Shown: positions 38,601-44,051 of the stretch, piece after piece
How positions within the stretch are numbered: position 1 is the first letter of the stretch
How the letters are laid out: every line of letters begins with the position of its first letter
NCBI RefSeq assembly: GCF_900068895.1
Contig: NZ_CDPK01000006.1
Span: 1-64,000 of the forward strand
Reading direction: 5' to 3'
DNA from: Erwinia sp. ErVv1
Lineage (GTDB): Bacteria > Pseudomonadota > Gammaproteobacteria > Enterobacterales > Enterobacteriaceae
DNA: 64,000 bases
The notes under the pieces: generated by a model
Told to the model about the DNA's origin: nothing
The model's input: only the letters and a program-made list of their open reading frames with translations
Database searches by the model: none
Program-made: the position numbers and the translations under genes

Positions 38601-38932
38601 GCCGTCTGGAGATCGCCCAGCTCGCTGGTGACTGGAAATAGCGCATGCTCAGCGGGATTAACCCCATCGTCGAAGACCAGCTCGCTGTGGTCACCGTCGA
38701 CGTCATCCAGGAAGAATTTTTGATAGCGCACCACGCTACCGTCGTGCATATGCAGTACCAGGTCATTACCCTGACGGTCAAACTGGTTAACCATGGCTCG
38801 GGTGCCGTGAATCTTCACCACGCTCGGTTGATTCAGCGGAACGGTATGCGAGGTTCCCGCAGTGGCTTGTGAAAGGAGTTTACCGTCATCGCGAGAAAGA
38901 ATTTCAGCGCTGCCATCATTAATTAGAGCCAT
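20669..38932 (-). CDS. Giant Bap/LapA-type adhesin, type I secreted (6087 aa)
   Basis: An uninterrupted 18.3-kb frame. Residues 1-130 form a BapA-type prefix domain (SVVKIHGTRAMVNQFDRQGN, then RYQKFFLDDVDG). A hydrophobic small-residue segment with a TAAG sequence (140-143) follows, then a nine-Gly run and a Thr/Pro/Gly linker to about residue 200. About 56 Ig-like domains of roughly 100 residues fill the next 5600 residues. Each begins with a phrase of the type GDGYLNAAEA and has a dGsW strand and a VTDxAGN ending. A Ser/Thr/Asp-rich stretch comes next, then one RTX-like GGAGTDTLVL and the C-terminal secretion tail. Proteins of this design hold cells to surfaces and to each other; the N-terminus stays in the secretion channel while the distal part reaches out. 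The exporter is encoded at 12570-17266. Base composition is high-GC and uniform with the backbone. Confidence 0.93.
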   Translation of the reverse strand: MALINDGSAEILSRDDGKLLSQATAGTSHTVPLNQPSVVKIHGTRAMVNQFDRQGNDLVLHMHDGSVVRYQKFFLDDVDGDHSELVFDDGVNPAEHALFPVTSELGDLQTAVAMTPQYESLGAIDTLLLADTGATSGVMTAAGIGALGLAGLGIGALASGGGGGGGGGSNSGTTPGGTDGTTPGGGTTTPGGGTTPITPTLTIDPFTGDAILSPSEKTSVQTVTGSTTNAEAGSLVTLVLNGKTYTASVDAEGHWSISLPTADLAALPDGANTLSASVTNNEGNSASASENITVESSATVPAAPGITIATFAGDDVLDGAEKEMSQTLSGTTTNVQQGQTVTVTLGGQTYTTTVGADGSWSLSVPSAALEALADGSETIGASVTNAAGVTASASHDFTVLSSSLASISIDVVSEDGYLSAAEAQAPLVVTGTSTGLAAGTVINVTVDPQPANTFLRILLVANPVDSRTYSATINADGTWSVTLPPEHLQQFSVGTHLFNASAMAADGTMVQNSTPATLDVRNVMPDATPEQPFGDDVLNASEASAGQTITGNTGVAASGQTVTLTLGGVSYTGTVNSDGSWSLSLPADALQNLPQGRNEFTVLVTDPAGNSATTITAFDVMTVPPVLSVTLPDGPLNQSEVTQPLTISGSSPGSDTVTVTLNGLTYTAAVNADGSFSVNIPASDLQQIADGDATIGITATDLAGNATAQTGTISIDTLPPTVSVDTISGDGYVNAGELALPLQISGVTEPGSQVLVRLDGLDLTATVNAQTGAWSVTLSDTDKAAIADGTYTVTVIATDPAGNSSTTYTDVTFATQFGNLPALTLNPLTGDGVLDGAEVAVNQELTGTASHVQAGQQITLVLAGGDTFTGTVQAGGGWSITLPSTVLSALAEGTQSFTVSVSDVAGNGTTASGSFVVATDSSVATLAFAPVSGDNALNATEAQSDLVVSGSSTGLAEGTALTVTFNGVDYATTVAAGGGWSATLPASALDSLANGTYTLVVTGVDAGNNPVTSESDLLVRTQISNNIEIVAPFGDGILNASEAAVPQTLTGNSGVAWPDQAVSVTIGGISYPATVNASTGAWSLTLTPDVLQALAEGSQEITVTVTDSLGNSLSSVTPLTVDTTPPALAITAVGDNSVINGETHNLPLTVSGTAEAGSTLVVELDGVSYRTVADGNGQWSVDIAASTLQTLPDGKYDISVTATDAGGNIATALAPIAVDTVPPAVTLAVISGDGYLNAAEHADDLLLNGTAEVGSIVVVSLNGVSYEATTDGSGNWTLTVPAAAVSVLADGRYDITAQATDAAGNVAIATQPLAVVAEAADLPTISVSAFTGDNVLDGAEQGLSQPMTGATTHVQEGQQVRVTMNGDQYTGTVQADGSWSVLIPASAFVQLANGAQNYTVDVTDIAGNPASTSGSYSVDNTFSAVAIGVISDDNMLNAVEAQSDLVISGSSRFVSTGARILVRFNSVNYTTLTESDGSWSVTVPASALTGLPNGNLTVTATTTDINGNEITTTHNLNSSVNPDFTLTLDTPFADGSLNAAEAGIDQTLTGTTGVTGIGQAVSLVVGGITYNGTVDANGNWSVSLPGVALQTLPEGSTALSVTATDSAGNTTTLTSSFIVDTIPPVLTVAAISEDYQLNLAEQGQPLAISGTGEQGDTISLTLNGETLTGTVSATGSWDITVSPAALLALADGSYDVVVTSTDASGNATTLIRTLVVDLTPPVVTINAASEDGYLNAAEGTQPLVVNGTGEAGNTISVELNNVAYSAVVAPNGQWALTIPGEVVNALNDGSYTLNVTASDAAGNTTLTSTPLVVDKSAPSIFISDVTANNVIDSAEQQVDQILTGTATNVEAGQTLTLTLNGQDYTTTIETGGGWQVTLPAAALALLANGQQTLSATVTDLAGNTGLSEKTFSVDNTLSSIAFEPLSGDGYLNAVEAESALTVNGVTANVAGGSTVTFTLGGVSYTSAVNADGSWSVTVPAADLAGLADGPQTAIASVTASSGITYTSQDTLDVYITRVPSPTLQTPFTDGTLTHNEADIIQTLNGTTGELGNGQTVSVNLGGTDYAATVNSSGVWTLALDPQILQALPQGQTTLVVTVTDVAGNTAALPPAAVIIATRLPAVTLDPLAGGDGIINAAEQASPLDISGTGSVGDTVNVLLNGQQYTTVVEDTGRWAVTVPAADLALLDDGPYGVQVTVSDAFGNTTSQTLPLAVDTSAPAFTLDPVTGDNIIDQAEQGQPLDITGTGSAGDTVAVTLAGDTFTTTVGSNGLWAVNVPAATLANLTEGDNTLTVAVTSVAGNAATQDTTLLLDTTVDITLIVNTVAGDDVINAAEAAQGITVTGSVPDETTAVTLTFNGVNYTAAVGANGLWTAAIPASALAGLTDGDYALTATATAANGGSVTVPHAIALDTTPPTFTLAPLAGDGVINATEQGQPLVVSGTGEVGDSVRVTLNEAVYTTTVNADGSWSLPVPEAQVAGLTNGLYTVDVTVNDAAGNITTQSTPLIVDLTPPLLTIDPVAGDGLLNAEEQTLPLTVSGMGEQNATITVTLEGTDYTTTVGANGQWALAIPAADLAGLTNGNYQLTVLATSAVGNVTTGEAPLTVIADAATLPTLSLDEFAGNNILDGAEQQVDQLITGTTTFVQEGQSVTVTFNDVNYSGLVQASGAWSVLIPAAALADLQNGSQTYSVTVGDIAGNVVTAVGNYAVNTALSAVAIEPVSGDGYLNAAEAQGDLTIFGATSNVPAGSTLTVTLNGTDYQTEVAANGSWQVVVPSAVLLALPDGALAVTASATDAAGNTVTSDTTLNIAITTVPTLTIDTPFTDGTLNAEEAATTQTLTGSTGETGDGQTVSVVINGVTLTGTVDGNGNWSVDLPGNVLQELPQGTTPATVTVSDVAGNTATTELTLTVDTLPPAVTLAALAGDNILNAAEQGNDLAVSGTSESGAAIVVTLNGVTYTTTVTPAGEWTLTIPTADLVALADGSYAVSVSATSAAGNSSTTETTLAVKAAANDLPTLTIDAFAGNDIVDGAEQQTDQLLSGTATHVEPGQTLTVSLNGQVYTTQIAASGAWSVAIPASALAALDNGTATFNVAVSDVAGNPVNVTHDVTVNNLAAGIAIDPLSGDGYLNAAEAQDALIVSGVTENVTAGSTVTVTFNNQTFTGEVGANGVWSIIIPAASLAGLPDGAAALTASVVDATGATLTRSDTLIVQVNALPLATADTPFADGILNGSEAAVTQTLHGTTGVTGDGQVVSVVVGDAAFTGTVDSNGNWSVVVPSTALQALPQGDNALQVTVADAAGNSNTLAVPFGVDTVPPTLTLNTLAGDGVVNASEAAAEITVSGGSAGAEAGQLITVSLNGQNYTTTVDDVGNWSLQLPAGLLQASPDGSYPLVVTLSDAAGNTVSEISDLTLSTAALQPEIADPFVNGYVNIATSQSDQLLSGTTGADGAGQTVVVNIAGTDYAANVDNAGNWTLPVSAATLQALGEGIQLITVTATDAQGNTGVADSSITVDLIAPALNVNAIAGDNIINAAEMVQPISIGGTASVSEAGQQVSISFNGQTYQQAVQGDGSWLLDLPSGVTLGLADGSYPVIVTLTDLAGNVTTQTLNVTVDAATADLPTLTVGTVSGDDYINQAEAGQDLTLSGTTTNVPEGQTVTLTLNAVTYTATVQADGTWTTVVPAAAVGALADGAQTLSASVSDIAGNVASATHDVTVIAQAADLPTLTINPVTSDDTVNYQEAQSDVTLTGTSQQIPAGDRVTVTLNGKTYTGTVDADGAWSATVPAADVQALGQGGNSVTASGSDVAGNIATSTENFTVNTTPPLLDARLDAGTDGVLNLAEAVAGLPVSGTTGAGLTVSVTLNDKLYSATSDADGNWNLTIPGSDLLQLADGQAQVGVSVTDTSGNTTSNILALGVAVNTLPLLTLATPFVDGLVNAAEAATDQTLSGVATNLVEGTAVTVTIGTLTFNGTVNADGSWSATVPADALTALGDGAFQVAVTSADAAGNPASVGASVELLVNTLPAATINTPFIDGLLNAAEAGVDQAITGTTGIVGNGQTVTLTIDDNSITATVDQSGNWQATLTPTLAATLGNGDHTISVTVTDRAGNASTDELGFTEIVTGLPAPTLITPFTDGLLNATEAAAGGVLNGVTGITGPQTVSVIINGTAYQAAVDTTTGDWSLDLPASVLVTLPDGNWPVSIVATDAVGNVGTVSGGLVVDINALPDVSIQLPFGDGQLNVAEAAVAQTLSGSTGKIAAGQSVTVSIDGGTALAADVSANGDWSLTLTPAQLTALGSGTHSLAVTATDIAGNTDTADLNFNALLSLPAPVIDTPFGDGVLNISEAGAAIVLTGSTGVVGANQGAQIHIDVGGLVWNGTVDTEGNWSVSLPAGALNALGNGTHTLDLTVTDGAGNTSTTSLDFTAALTAPVPTLDVPFADSFLNAAEVAAGATLTGTTGATGDGQTVTVTLGGTNYTAAVGTDGTWTLDLASDSLTELAEGNQAITVLATDVNGNAATATGSFVVDTVAPAITINPFTGDGTLDYLESLTTQTLSGTTSESSTGEVVTVTVGTATVSGYVQADGSWSVSLSPAILAQLGTTGDTGTIGVSIADAAGNTGTATASVAVDLTVPDTPLLTLAPLSDDNIINGSDAATLTISGTYANLPSTGGEVSVTINGVQQTETSAVVDANGTWSITVPNDATNIPEGTLTVTASLTTDDGTTYNSTTSVLVDRTAPTLTINAFAGDDVLNVSEAALGQTVTGTASASEAGRAVDLTLNGKTYSAVVQADGSWSVALAAGDLQALGQAGNTLAVSLTDAAGNVGSATHDFQVDTAAPLIQVDALLGTNVLNAADILATQVVTGTASGAAGQTIGLYLGDSSPLATALVNADGTFSISLAPEVLSSLNDGALVFGLRVSDAAGNETDATLTVNKVVNAGLTLVVDSLFGDGFLNAADTTVAQTISGVATAAGIGATVSLTLGGTTVTADVGQDGRFALVVPPSLLGLLSDGPTTLDLVLTDAAGNTRTLPETITTLLEAPVLTPLTGLFGGDNLLNIAEAAVAQTVTGTVSNAVAGSAVTVMLGTKAYQTTVGTDGGWSVTIPVPDLSSLAEGTQSLSVRVVDPAGNATTSAVDIGIFTAQPAITLSPIFGDGILNIADALVNQTISGTVSNAAAGSTIILTIGNSSVQATVGQNGAFSATVTPAILATLTDGNLTVGASLTDAAGNTASTTAGLAVKLTAPTVSINTLFGDGLLNLADAALGQTVTGTVTGADAGSRVVVTLAGTPYVATTAANGTFSLALTPSVLQGLADGNLTAAVSVTDSAGNTANATAGAVVGVHNLPTVTLNTLFGDGVLNLLESLTTQTISGTVNNVAAGSTVTINLGNSTVTATVAQGGTFTAQVSPAILSTLLDGNLTVGVSVSDAVGNIATASSGVKVGTHTTPALTLNTIFGDGVLSAADLTTAQTISGTASNVPAGAAVSVTLSGITYTTTVSSAGTWTLNVPKADLAALANGTQTVNATVSDSYGNTATGSGSLSVIAQTPPTVVIASIFGDGLLNATDALSAQTITGTTTNAEGSTLTVRVGSATLTTTVGANGAWSVTVPVATLAALPDGTDTVTASLTNAAGNAGTASSNVLVGIHTLPTVTLTNSSVFGGDHYLNLSEANVAETLSGTSTNAVGSTVSVNVAGNIYTTTVGAGGAWSVSVPSGDLRNIADGSQTVTVTLTDAVGNTSSANESFTAVTHNLPYIGVNAVTSLVSVLINGLTISGGTQNLAQGTQLNVTLNGTTLQTTTDARGLYSVKFAGGLLTALSLSSIVTVTAVDVAGNPASTSTTLLLGSLLPVAAASTSAATLLAVMADDSTSDTSTTHSASTTSEDSTTAAAHTTVVHSTLVTDSDTSSTDSSTATSAAATTGSAEESTTSTTAAADDSSYTIGGVVITLADGTTAEGASVTGSSGDDTVTVSSLNFTHIDGGAGTDTLVLGGEHMTLDLTSLGMKVEHIEIIDLGKAGNNTVKLNLSEALNITDSQTDDLLIKGVEGDKVQLANGDGGVWATAGQRTVDGQVYDIYHNSALDAANTLGDVLVQHALQVVVA
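21700..38330 (-). repeat. Array of about 56 Ig-like domain repeats with higher-order periodicity
   Basis: Domain units of about 300 bp in tandem within the giant adhesin. Three zones differ by the opening phrase. From about 38.0 to 29.8 kb, triplets of VLDGAE-type, GYLNAAEAQ-type and PFxDGxLNAxEA-type domains recur every five domains (about 1.5 kb), later with other spacings. From about 27.2 to 25.6 kb, six PFxDG-type domains are consecutive. From about 24.4 to 21.9 kb, nine consecutive domains mostly carry the LFGDGxLN type. The units differ enough that they are old, not recent, copies. Confidence 0.85.
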
Positions 38933-39543
38933 AAGACCTCATATACACCAGATGTAGTTTTAAAGTTTACGAATAAAAACATGAAGAAAATCTTCACATT
39001 AATCGCAACATAAAGTTTCACCAGTCTGAAAATCAGACCGGTCTTCACCTGGGATACAAGCGATCTTTGGCAGATCATTAACAGCAAAACGCGGTAAAAT
39101 GGGACAGGTAGTCTTAATATTTATAATTTTTCATTTCAGATAGTAAGAAAGAATATGCGCAGCTAACGTGATAAAAATCTATCGAAATAATAAGAAAAAC
39201 TGATTGAAAAGCATAGCCTGCGGTTTTATTTCGGAACTAAATGCGCTCATTATTTCCACAAATTTACGGTAATCACCTGATTTGTCTTAGGGAAAAATTT
39301 CGCTTAAATGAATAAATTCACGGCGCTGTTTGGCTTTTTTTCCTGCCCACCGGGGAGGGAGACGCGTCGATCCACCAAATAATTTATAAGGTAATGTGAT
39401 AGACGGCACAGGCTGGCCCTAAGGCAAATGCGCACTATTTAGCCAGTCCGGGCGATACCCGTGCTGCCCCGTCGCCTTTTCTTCATTCACAAGGCGGGAT
39501 GTGATAAAAAGTAGCGCTCTTCGCAACAGGCGGATAAACAACA
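38933..39543. promoter_or_regulatory. Divergent control region, giant adhesin / MFS transporter
   Basis: 611 bases, clearly AT-rich over most of its length, between two divergent genes. It contains a short palindrome GTCTGA-AAA-TCAGAC (39024-39038) about 95 bp upstream of the adhesin start, which could be an operator. The length and AT-richness fit control by several factors and silencing by H-NS. No RNA gene or frame recognised. Confidence 0.5.
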
Positions 39544-40698
39544 ATGACCATCAGGGATGTCCAACAGGCCAGCGCCAGCGCGGGTGCCACCCGGCAGGCG
39601 ACGCGTACCGTATTTTTTATTGCAGGTATGGGCATGGCCGCCTGGGCACCGCTGGTGCCTTATGCCAAAGATCGCGCGCAGCTCACGGACGGCTCCCTGG
39701 GAACGCTTCTGCTGTTTTTGGGGCTGGGTTCGCTTATCGCGATGCCCCTGACCGGCATGCTGGTGGGCCGTTTTGGCTGCCGCAGCATCATCGCGCTGGG
39801 CAGCGCGTTTATATTGCTGGCGCTGCCGCTGCTGGCAACGCTAGACACCCCCCTGCTGCTCTCGCTGTCGCTAATGATTTTTGGCGCTGCTATCGGGCTG
39901 GTTGATGTGGCAATGAATATCCAGGCCGTTGAAGTGGAAAAAGCCTCCGGCCGCGCCATGATGTCCGGCTTTCACGGCTTTTTCAGCGTGGGGGGCATTG
40001 TGGGCGCCGGTAGCGTGAGCGCCGCCCTGGCGCTGGGGCTTTCGCCGGTTCAGGCCGTCGCACTGATTGCCGTCGTGCTCATCGCTCTCTTCGCCCTGTG
40101 CCAGCGTCACCTGCTCAGCCAGCGCCTTCATCAGCAGGGCGCGCCGCTGTTCGTGCTCCCCCAGGGCTGGGTGCTGTTTCTGGGGATACTTTGCTTTATT
40201 CTGTTTCTGACCGAAGGGTCGATTCTCGACTGGGGCGCGCTGTTTCTGACCCAGCTGCGCGGCCTGCCGCATTCTCATGCCGGCCTGGGCTACGCGCTGT
40301 TCTCGGTTGCCATGACGCTGGGCAGGCTAACGGGAGACCGTATCGTTCGTCTCTGCGGGCGTACGGCGACGCTGTGCTGTGGCACCCTGTGCGCGGCAGG
40401 CGGTTTGCTGCTGGCAGTATTCATCCCCAGTGCGACCATGACGCTCGTCGGTTTCGTGCTGGTGGGATTAGGCGCATCAAACGCCGTACCGATTATGTTC
40501 AGTGCCGCAGGAAATCAACGCGTCATGCCGGTTAACCTGGCGATTTCGTCAATGACAACTATTGGTTATGCGGGTATTCTGGCAGGTCCGGCGCTGATAG
40601 GGTTTATTTCGCAAGGATATGGTCTGGCAGCGGCTTTTAGTGTGATTGCCGTTCTGCTGCTCATCGTCGCCGCCAGCGCCCGGCTGATAACACGTTAA
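39544..40698 (+). CDS. MFS transporter, YbjJ-like
   Basis: 384 residues with about 12 membrane spans and no large soluble domain. An MFS loop 2-3 motif is recognisable as GMLVGRFGCRS, and the second half starts after a basic stretch (CQRHLLSQRLHQ). The phrases GLVDVAMNIQAVEVEKASGR and SGFHGFFSVGGIVGAG are typical of the YbjJ branch, whose substrate is uncertain. The ATG follows a weak purine stretch. The gene lies 20 bp before rcsD on the same strand, so the two may be co-transcribed. In E. coli this gene is elsewhere. Confidence 0.8.
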   Translation: MTIRDVQQASASAGATRQATRTVFFIAGMGMAAWAPLVPYAKDRAQLTDGSLGTLLLFLGLGSLIAMPLTGMLVGRFGCRSIIALGSAFILLALPLLATLDTPLLLSLSLMIFGAAIGLVDVAMNIQAVEVEKASGRAMMSGFHGFFSVGGIVGAGSVSAALALGLSPVQAVALIAVVLIALFALCQRHLLSQRLHQQGAPLFVLPQGWVLFLGILCFILFLTEGSILDWGALFLTQLRGLPHSHAGLGYALFSVAMTLGRLTGDRIVRLCGRTATLCCGTLCAAGGLLLAVFIPSATMTLVGFVLVGLGASNAVPIMFSAAGNQRVMPVNLAISSMTTIGYAGILAGPALIGFISQGYGLAAAFSVIAVLLLIVAASARLITR

Positions 40699-40718
40699 CT
40701 GAGATCTCACGCTACGCT

Positions 40719-43379
40719 ATGCTGCCATACAAATTTCCCCTAACTTCAGGTAACGTCACGCGCTTCTTCGTGGTGTTTATACTGGTCCTGCTGCTGGGCA
40801 TCGGGTTTATGATCCATAGCGCGGTGAGCTGCTGGCTTACGGATAAACGCTATGCCATGACGGATATCGCCCACGCGATGCAAAAGCGCGTAGATACCTA
40901 TCGCTTCGCCACCTGGCAGATTTATGAGAACCTGGCGGCCAGCGCGGCGGGAACACCGCCTAACAGCCTGCAGGAGACGCGGCTGCGCCCGGACGTCTAC
41001 TATCTTGAAAAAACGCGGCGTAAAACCGAGGCGTTAATCTTTGGCTCGCACGACAGCAGCACGCTGGATATGACGCAGCGTATGTCTAACTATCTCGATA
41101 CCCTGTGGGGCGCCGAAAACAGCACCTGGTCGATGTACTTTCTTAACGGTCAGGACAACAGCCTGATCCTTATCTCTACCCTGCCGCTTAAAGATATGGC
41201 AACGCGCTACAAAGAGAGCGCCATCAGCAATATTGTCGATGCGCGGCGCGCGGAGATGCTCCAGCAGGCTAATGCGCTGGATGAGCGGGAAAGCTTCTCC
41301 TCCCTGCGTCGTCTGGCCTGGCAGAACGATCACTACTTTACGGTGCGAACCACCTTCAACCAGCCGGGCCATCTGGCAACCGTGGTGGCCTTCGATCTGC
41401 CGATTAACGACCTGGTGCCGATGAATATGCCGCTGGAGAACTTCCAGCTTAAGCAGGATGCGGCGGGAAGCAGTGAAATTAGCGATGCCGGGGACGTGAC
41501 GCAGAGTACCCGGATAACCCTGGCTAACCCCAATGTGGAAATCTCCGCCTCGCTCCCCAGTACGCCGCTGGAGTTAGTTTATCGGGTGCCCCTTACCGGC
41601 CTGCTGGTGGATACGCTGCACAACCTGATGTGGCCGCTGATGGCCAGCTTTGCCATGCTGATTTTGTCGTTTATCGGCCTGTTTATGCTGCGTAAGCAGT
41701 CGCTGCGCCCGAGTGAGAATCAGAGCGCCGAACTGGACTCGCTGCGGGTGCTGAACGAGGAGATTGTCGGGAGCCTGCCGGTGGGGCTGCTGGTCTACGA
41801 TTTTGCCAATAACCGCACCATCATCAGCAATAAAATTGCTGAACATCTGCTGCCGCATCTGAACCTGCAAAAAATCATCAATATGTCCGACCAGCATCAG
41901 GGCGTGTTGCAGGCGACCGTCAACAATGAGGTCTATGAGATCCGCCATGCCCGCAGCCAGCTTTCACCCAATACCCAGCTGTTTATGATGCGCGATCAGG
42001 ATCGCGAACTGCTGGTCAATAAAAAGCTGCAAAAAGCCCAGCAGGTACTGGATAAGAATCATCAGACCCGCCAGCAGCTACTGCAAAATCTCGGCCACGC
42101 GCTGAACCGCCCGCTGGCGGACGTCATTACGCGTTTACAGGTTACGGGTGAGGCACACGCCAGCGATGAGCTTAGCGATGCGCTGGAGTCGGCGCAGGCC
42201 CTGAGTCGGCTGGTGGATGATATCGTGCTGCTTAATCGTCTGGAAACGCTCGACTGGGCACCGGACGCCGGCGCCTTTAATCTGCAAAGCCTGCTCGATG
42301 AGCTGGTGTCAGAAGCCCTCCCCTCCCTGCGCCGTAAGGGGCTGGCGCTGGTAGTAGGTAATCGTCTGAATCTTGATGAGAATCGCTTTGGCGACCGTCG
42401 GGCGCTGTATAAAATCCTCTCAACCCTGCTACATTACGCCATCACCAGTACCACCTGGGGACGCATCAGTATTGAAGTGACCTCTCCGGCCGATCGCCCT
42501 GACCGCCTGTCGATTGAAATGGTCGATACCGGATCGGGTCTGACCGTGGATGAGATGGGCAATACCGACTTCCCTTTCCTCGGCGAAACTACGCAGGATC
42601 GCTTTGGTCAGGCATCCGGGCTGGCCTTCTTCCTTTGCAAGCAGCTCTGCAAGCAGCTGGGGGGACACCTGGAGATTGTTGCGCGTCCAGATATCGGCAC
42701 GCGATACAGCATTCAGGTCCACGCGCCACAGGAGAATTTACAGGCGCAGGAGGAGAAGCTGCTAGAGGGCGTGACCGCGCTTATTGATATTACCGTGGAC
42801 GATATCCGAAAAATTGTCGTCCATCAGTTAGAAAACTGGGGCGCCAGCTGCATCACGCCTGACGAACGTTTTTCCGGTCAGGATCATGATGTGCTGGTAA
42901 CCGACGATCCGGCGCGCCTGACGCCGTGGTCGCTATTACTCACGGATGATGAAGCGGGCTACAGTGCACTGTCGAAAGACAAGTTCAGGGTGAACTTCAA
43001 TATCAGCAGCGCGATGCAGGATGCGCTGCTTCAGCTTATTGAACTTCAGCTGGCCCAGGACGACACTGACCCCGACCAGAGCGATCGGCAGGAGGATGTG
43101 CAGCTTTTTGCACCAGGATATTTCCAGCTCTTTGTTGATACAGTACCAGATGATGTCAAGAGATTGTATAATGAGGCAGCGGAAAGGAACTTGAGTTCAC
43201 TTGCTCAGACTGCGCATCGCCTCAAGGGCGTGTTTGCCATGCTCAATTTAACACCGGGCAAGGAGCTTTGTGAAACGTTAGAACTGCACATTAAAGAGTG
43301 TGACGATTCAAACATTAAAAATACCACCAGTGAGATTGACCTTTACGTCAACCATCTGCTGCAGCAAGGTAACCAATAA
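40719..43379 (+). CDS. rcsD: RcsD, phosphotransfer protein of the Rcs phosphorelay
   Basis: 886 residues (E. coli 890). Two membrane spans (about 16-34 and 303-325) bracket a periplasmic sensor domain. A degenerate histidine-kinase-like part follows (LLQNLGHALNRPLADVI, in which the usual H-E pair is altered). The C-terminal HPt domain has His833 in TAHRLKG. It carries phosphate from RcsC to RcsB. The stop is one base before the rcsB ATG, so the two are tightly coupled. Start chosen at the first Met, giving MLPYKFPLTSGNVTRFF, close to the E. coli N-terminus. Confidence 0.96.
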   Translation: MLPYKFPLTSGNVTRFFVVFILVLLLGIGFMIHSAVSCWLTDKRYAMTDIAHAMQKRVDTYRFATWQIYENLAASAAGTPPNSLQETRLRPDVYYLEKTRRKTEALIFGSHDSSTLDMTQRMSNYLDTLWGAENSTWSMYFLNGQDNSLILISTLPLKDMATRYKESAISNIVDARRAEMLQQANALDERESFSSLRRLAWQNDHYFTVRTTFNQPGHLATVVAFDLPINDLVPMNMPLENFQLKQDAAGSSEISDAGDVTQSTRITLANPNVEISASLPSTPLELVYRVPLTGLLVDTLHNLMWPLMASFAMLILSFIGLFMLRKQSLRPSENQSAELDSLRVLNEEIVGSLPVGLLVYDFANNRTIISNKIAEHLLPHLNLQKIINMSDQHQGVLQATVNNEVYEIRHARSQLSPNTQLFMMRDQDRELLVNKKLQKAQQVLDKNHQTRQQLLQNLGHALNRPLADVITRLQVTGEAHASDELSDALESAQALSRLVDDIVLLNRLETLDWAPDAGAFNLQSLLDELVSEALPSLRRKGLALVVGNRLNLDENRFGDRRALYKILSTLLHYAITSTTWGRISIEVTSPADRPDRLSIEMVDTGSGLTVDEMGNTDFPFLGETTQDRFGQASGLAFFLCKQLCKQLGGHLEIVARPDIGTRYSIQVHAPQENLQAQEEKLLEGVTALIDITVDDIRKIVVHQLENWGASCITPDERFSGQDHDVLVTDDPARLTPWSLLLTDDEAGYSALSKDKFRVNFNISSAMQDALLQLIELQLAQDDTDPDQSDRQEDVQLFAPGYFQLFVDTVPDDVKRLYNEAAERNLSSLAQTAHRLKGVFAMLNLTPGKELCETLELHIKECDDSNIKNTTSEIDLYVNHLLQQGNQ

Positions 43380-43380
43380 A

Positions 43381-44031
43381 ATGAACAACCTGAACGTAAT
43401 TATTGCCGATGACCACCCAATTGTCCTGTTCGGTATTCGTAAATCACTCGAACAAATTGAATGGGTAAACGTAGTCGGCGAGTTCGAAGACTCCACGGCC
43501 CTGATCAATAATCTTTCCAAGCTTGATGCTAACGTGTTGATTACCGATCTGTCGATGCCAGGCGAGAAGTATGGCGACGGCATTACGCTTATCAAGTATA
43601 TCAAGCGTCACTATCCGGACCTGTCGATTATCGTTCTTACCATGAACAATAACCCGGCGATCCTCAGTGCAGTGCTCGATCTGGATATCGAAGGCATTGT
43701 CCTGAAACAGGGTGCACCCACCGATCTGCCTAAGGCGCTGGCCGCCCTGCAGAAAGGCAAAAAATATACGCCGGACAGCGTGGCAAAACTGCTGGAGAAA
43801 ATCAGCGCGGGTGGCTACGGCGACAAGCGTCTCTCTCCAAAAGAGAGCGAAGTGTTACGCCTGTTTGCCGAGGGTTTCCTGGTGACTGAAATCGCCAAGA
43901 AGCTGAACCGCAGCATTAAGACCATCAGCAGCCAGAAGAAATCGGCGATGATGAAGCTCGGCGTCGAGAACGATATCGCGCTGCTGAACTATCTCTCCTC
44001 CGTCAGCACCATGCCGATTGAGAAAGACTGA
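43381..44031 (+). CDS. rcsB: RcsB, response regulator
   Basis: 216 residues, the same length as E. coli. The receiver domain has the acidic pair D10-D11, the phosphate-accepting Asp56 (LITDLSMP) and Lys109-type KQGAP. The LuxR-type DNA-binding domain is at about 148-210 (LSPKESEVLRLFAEGFLVTE, then KTISSQKKSAMMKLGV). It activates capsule and envelope genes and represses motility, alone or with partners such as RcsA. I take 43381 as the start, not the open-frame start at 43300, because it reproduces MNNLNVIIADDHPIV. Confidence 0.98.
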   Translation: MNNLNVIIADDHPIVLFGIRKSLEQIEWVNVVGEFEDSTALINNLSKLDANVLITDLSMPGEKYGDGITLIKYIKRHYPDLSIIVLTMNNNPAILSAVLDLDIEGIVLKQGAPTDLPKALAALQKGKKYTPDSVAKLLEKISAGGYGDKRLSPKESEVLRLFAEGFLVTEIAKKLNRSIKTISSQKKSAMMKLGVENDIALLNYLSSVSTMPIEKD

Positions 44032-44051
44032 TAGCCCTTCGGCATAACGAT

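Noticed and set aside
20693..38872. Many long open frames on the strand opposite the giant adhesin (up to about 400 codons)
   Set aside because: They mirror the codon bias of a high-GC repetitive gene, repeat with the domain period, have no ribosome sites and no recognisable protein features.
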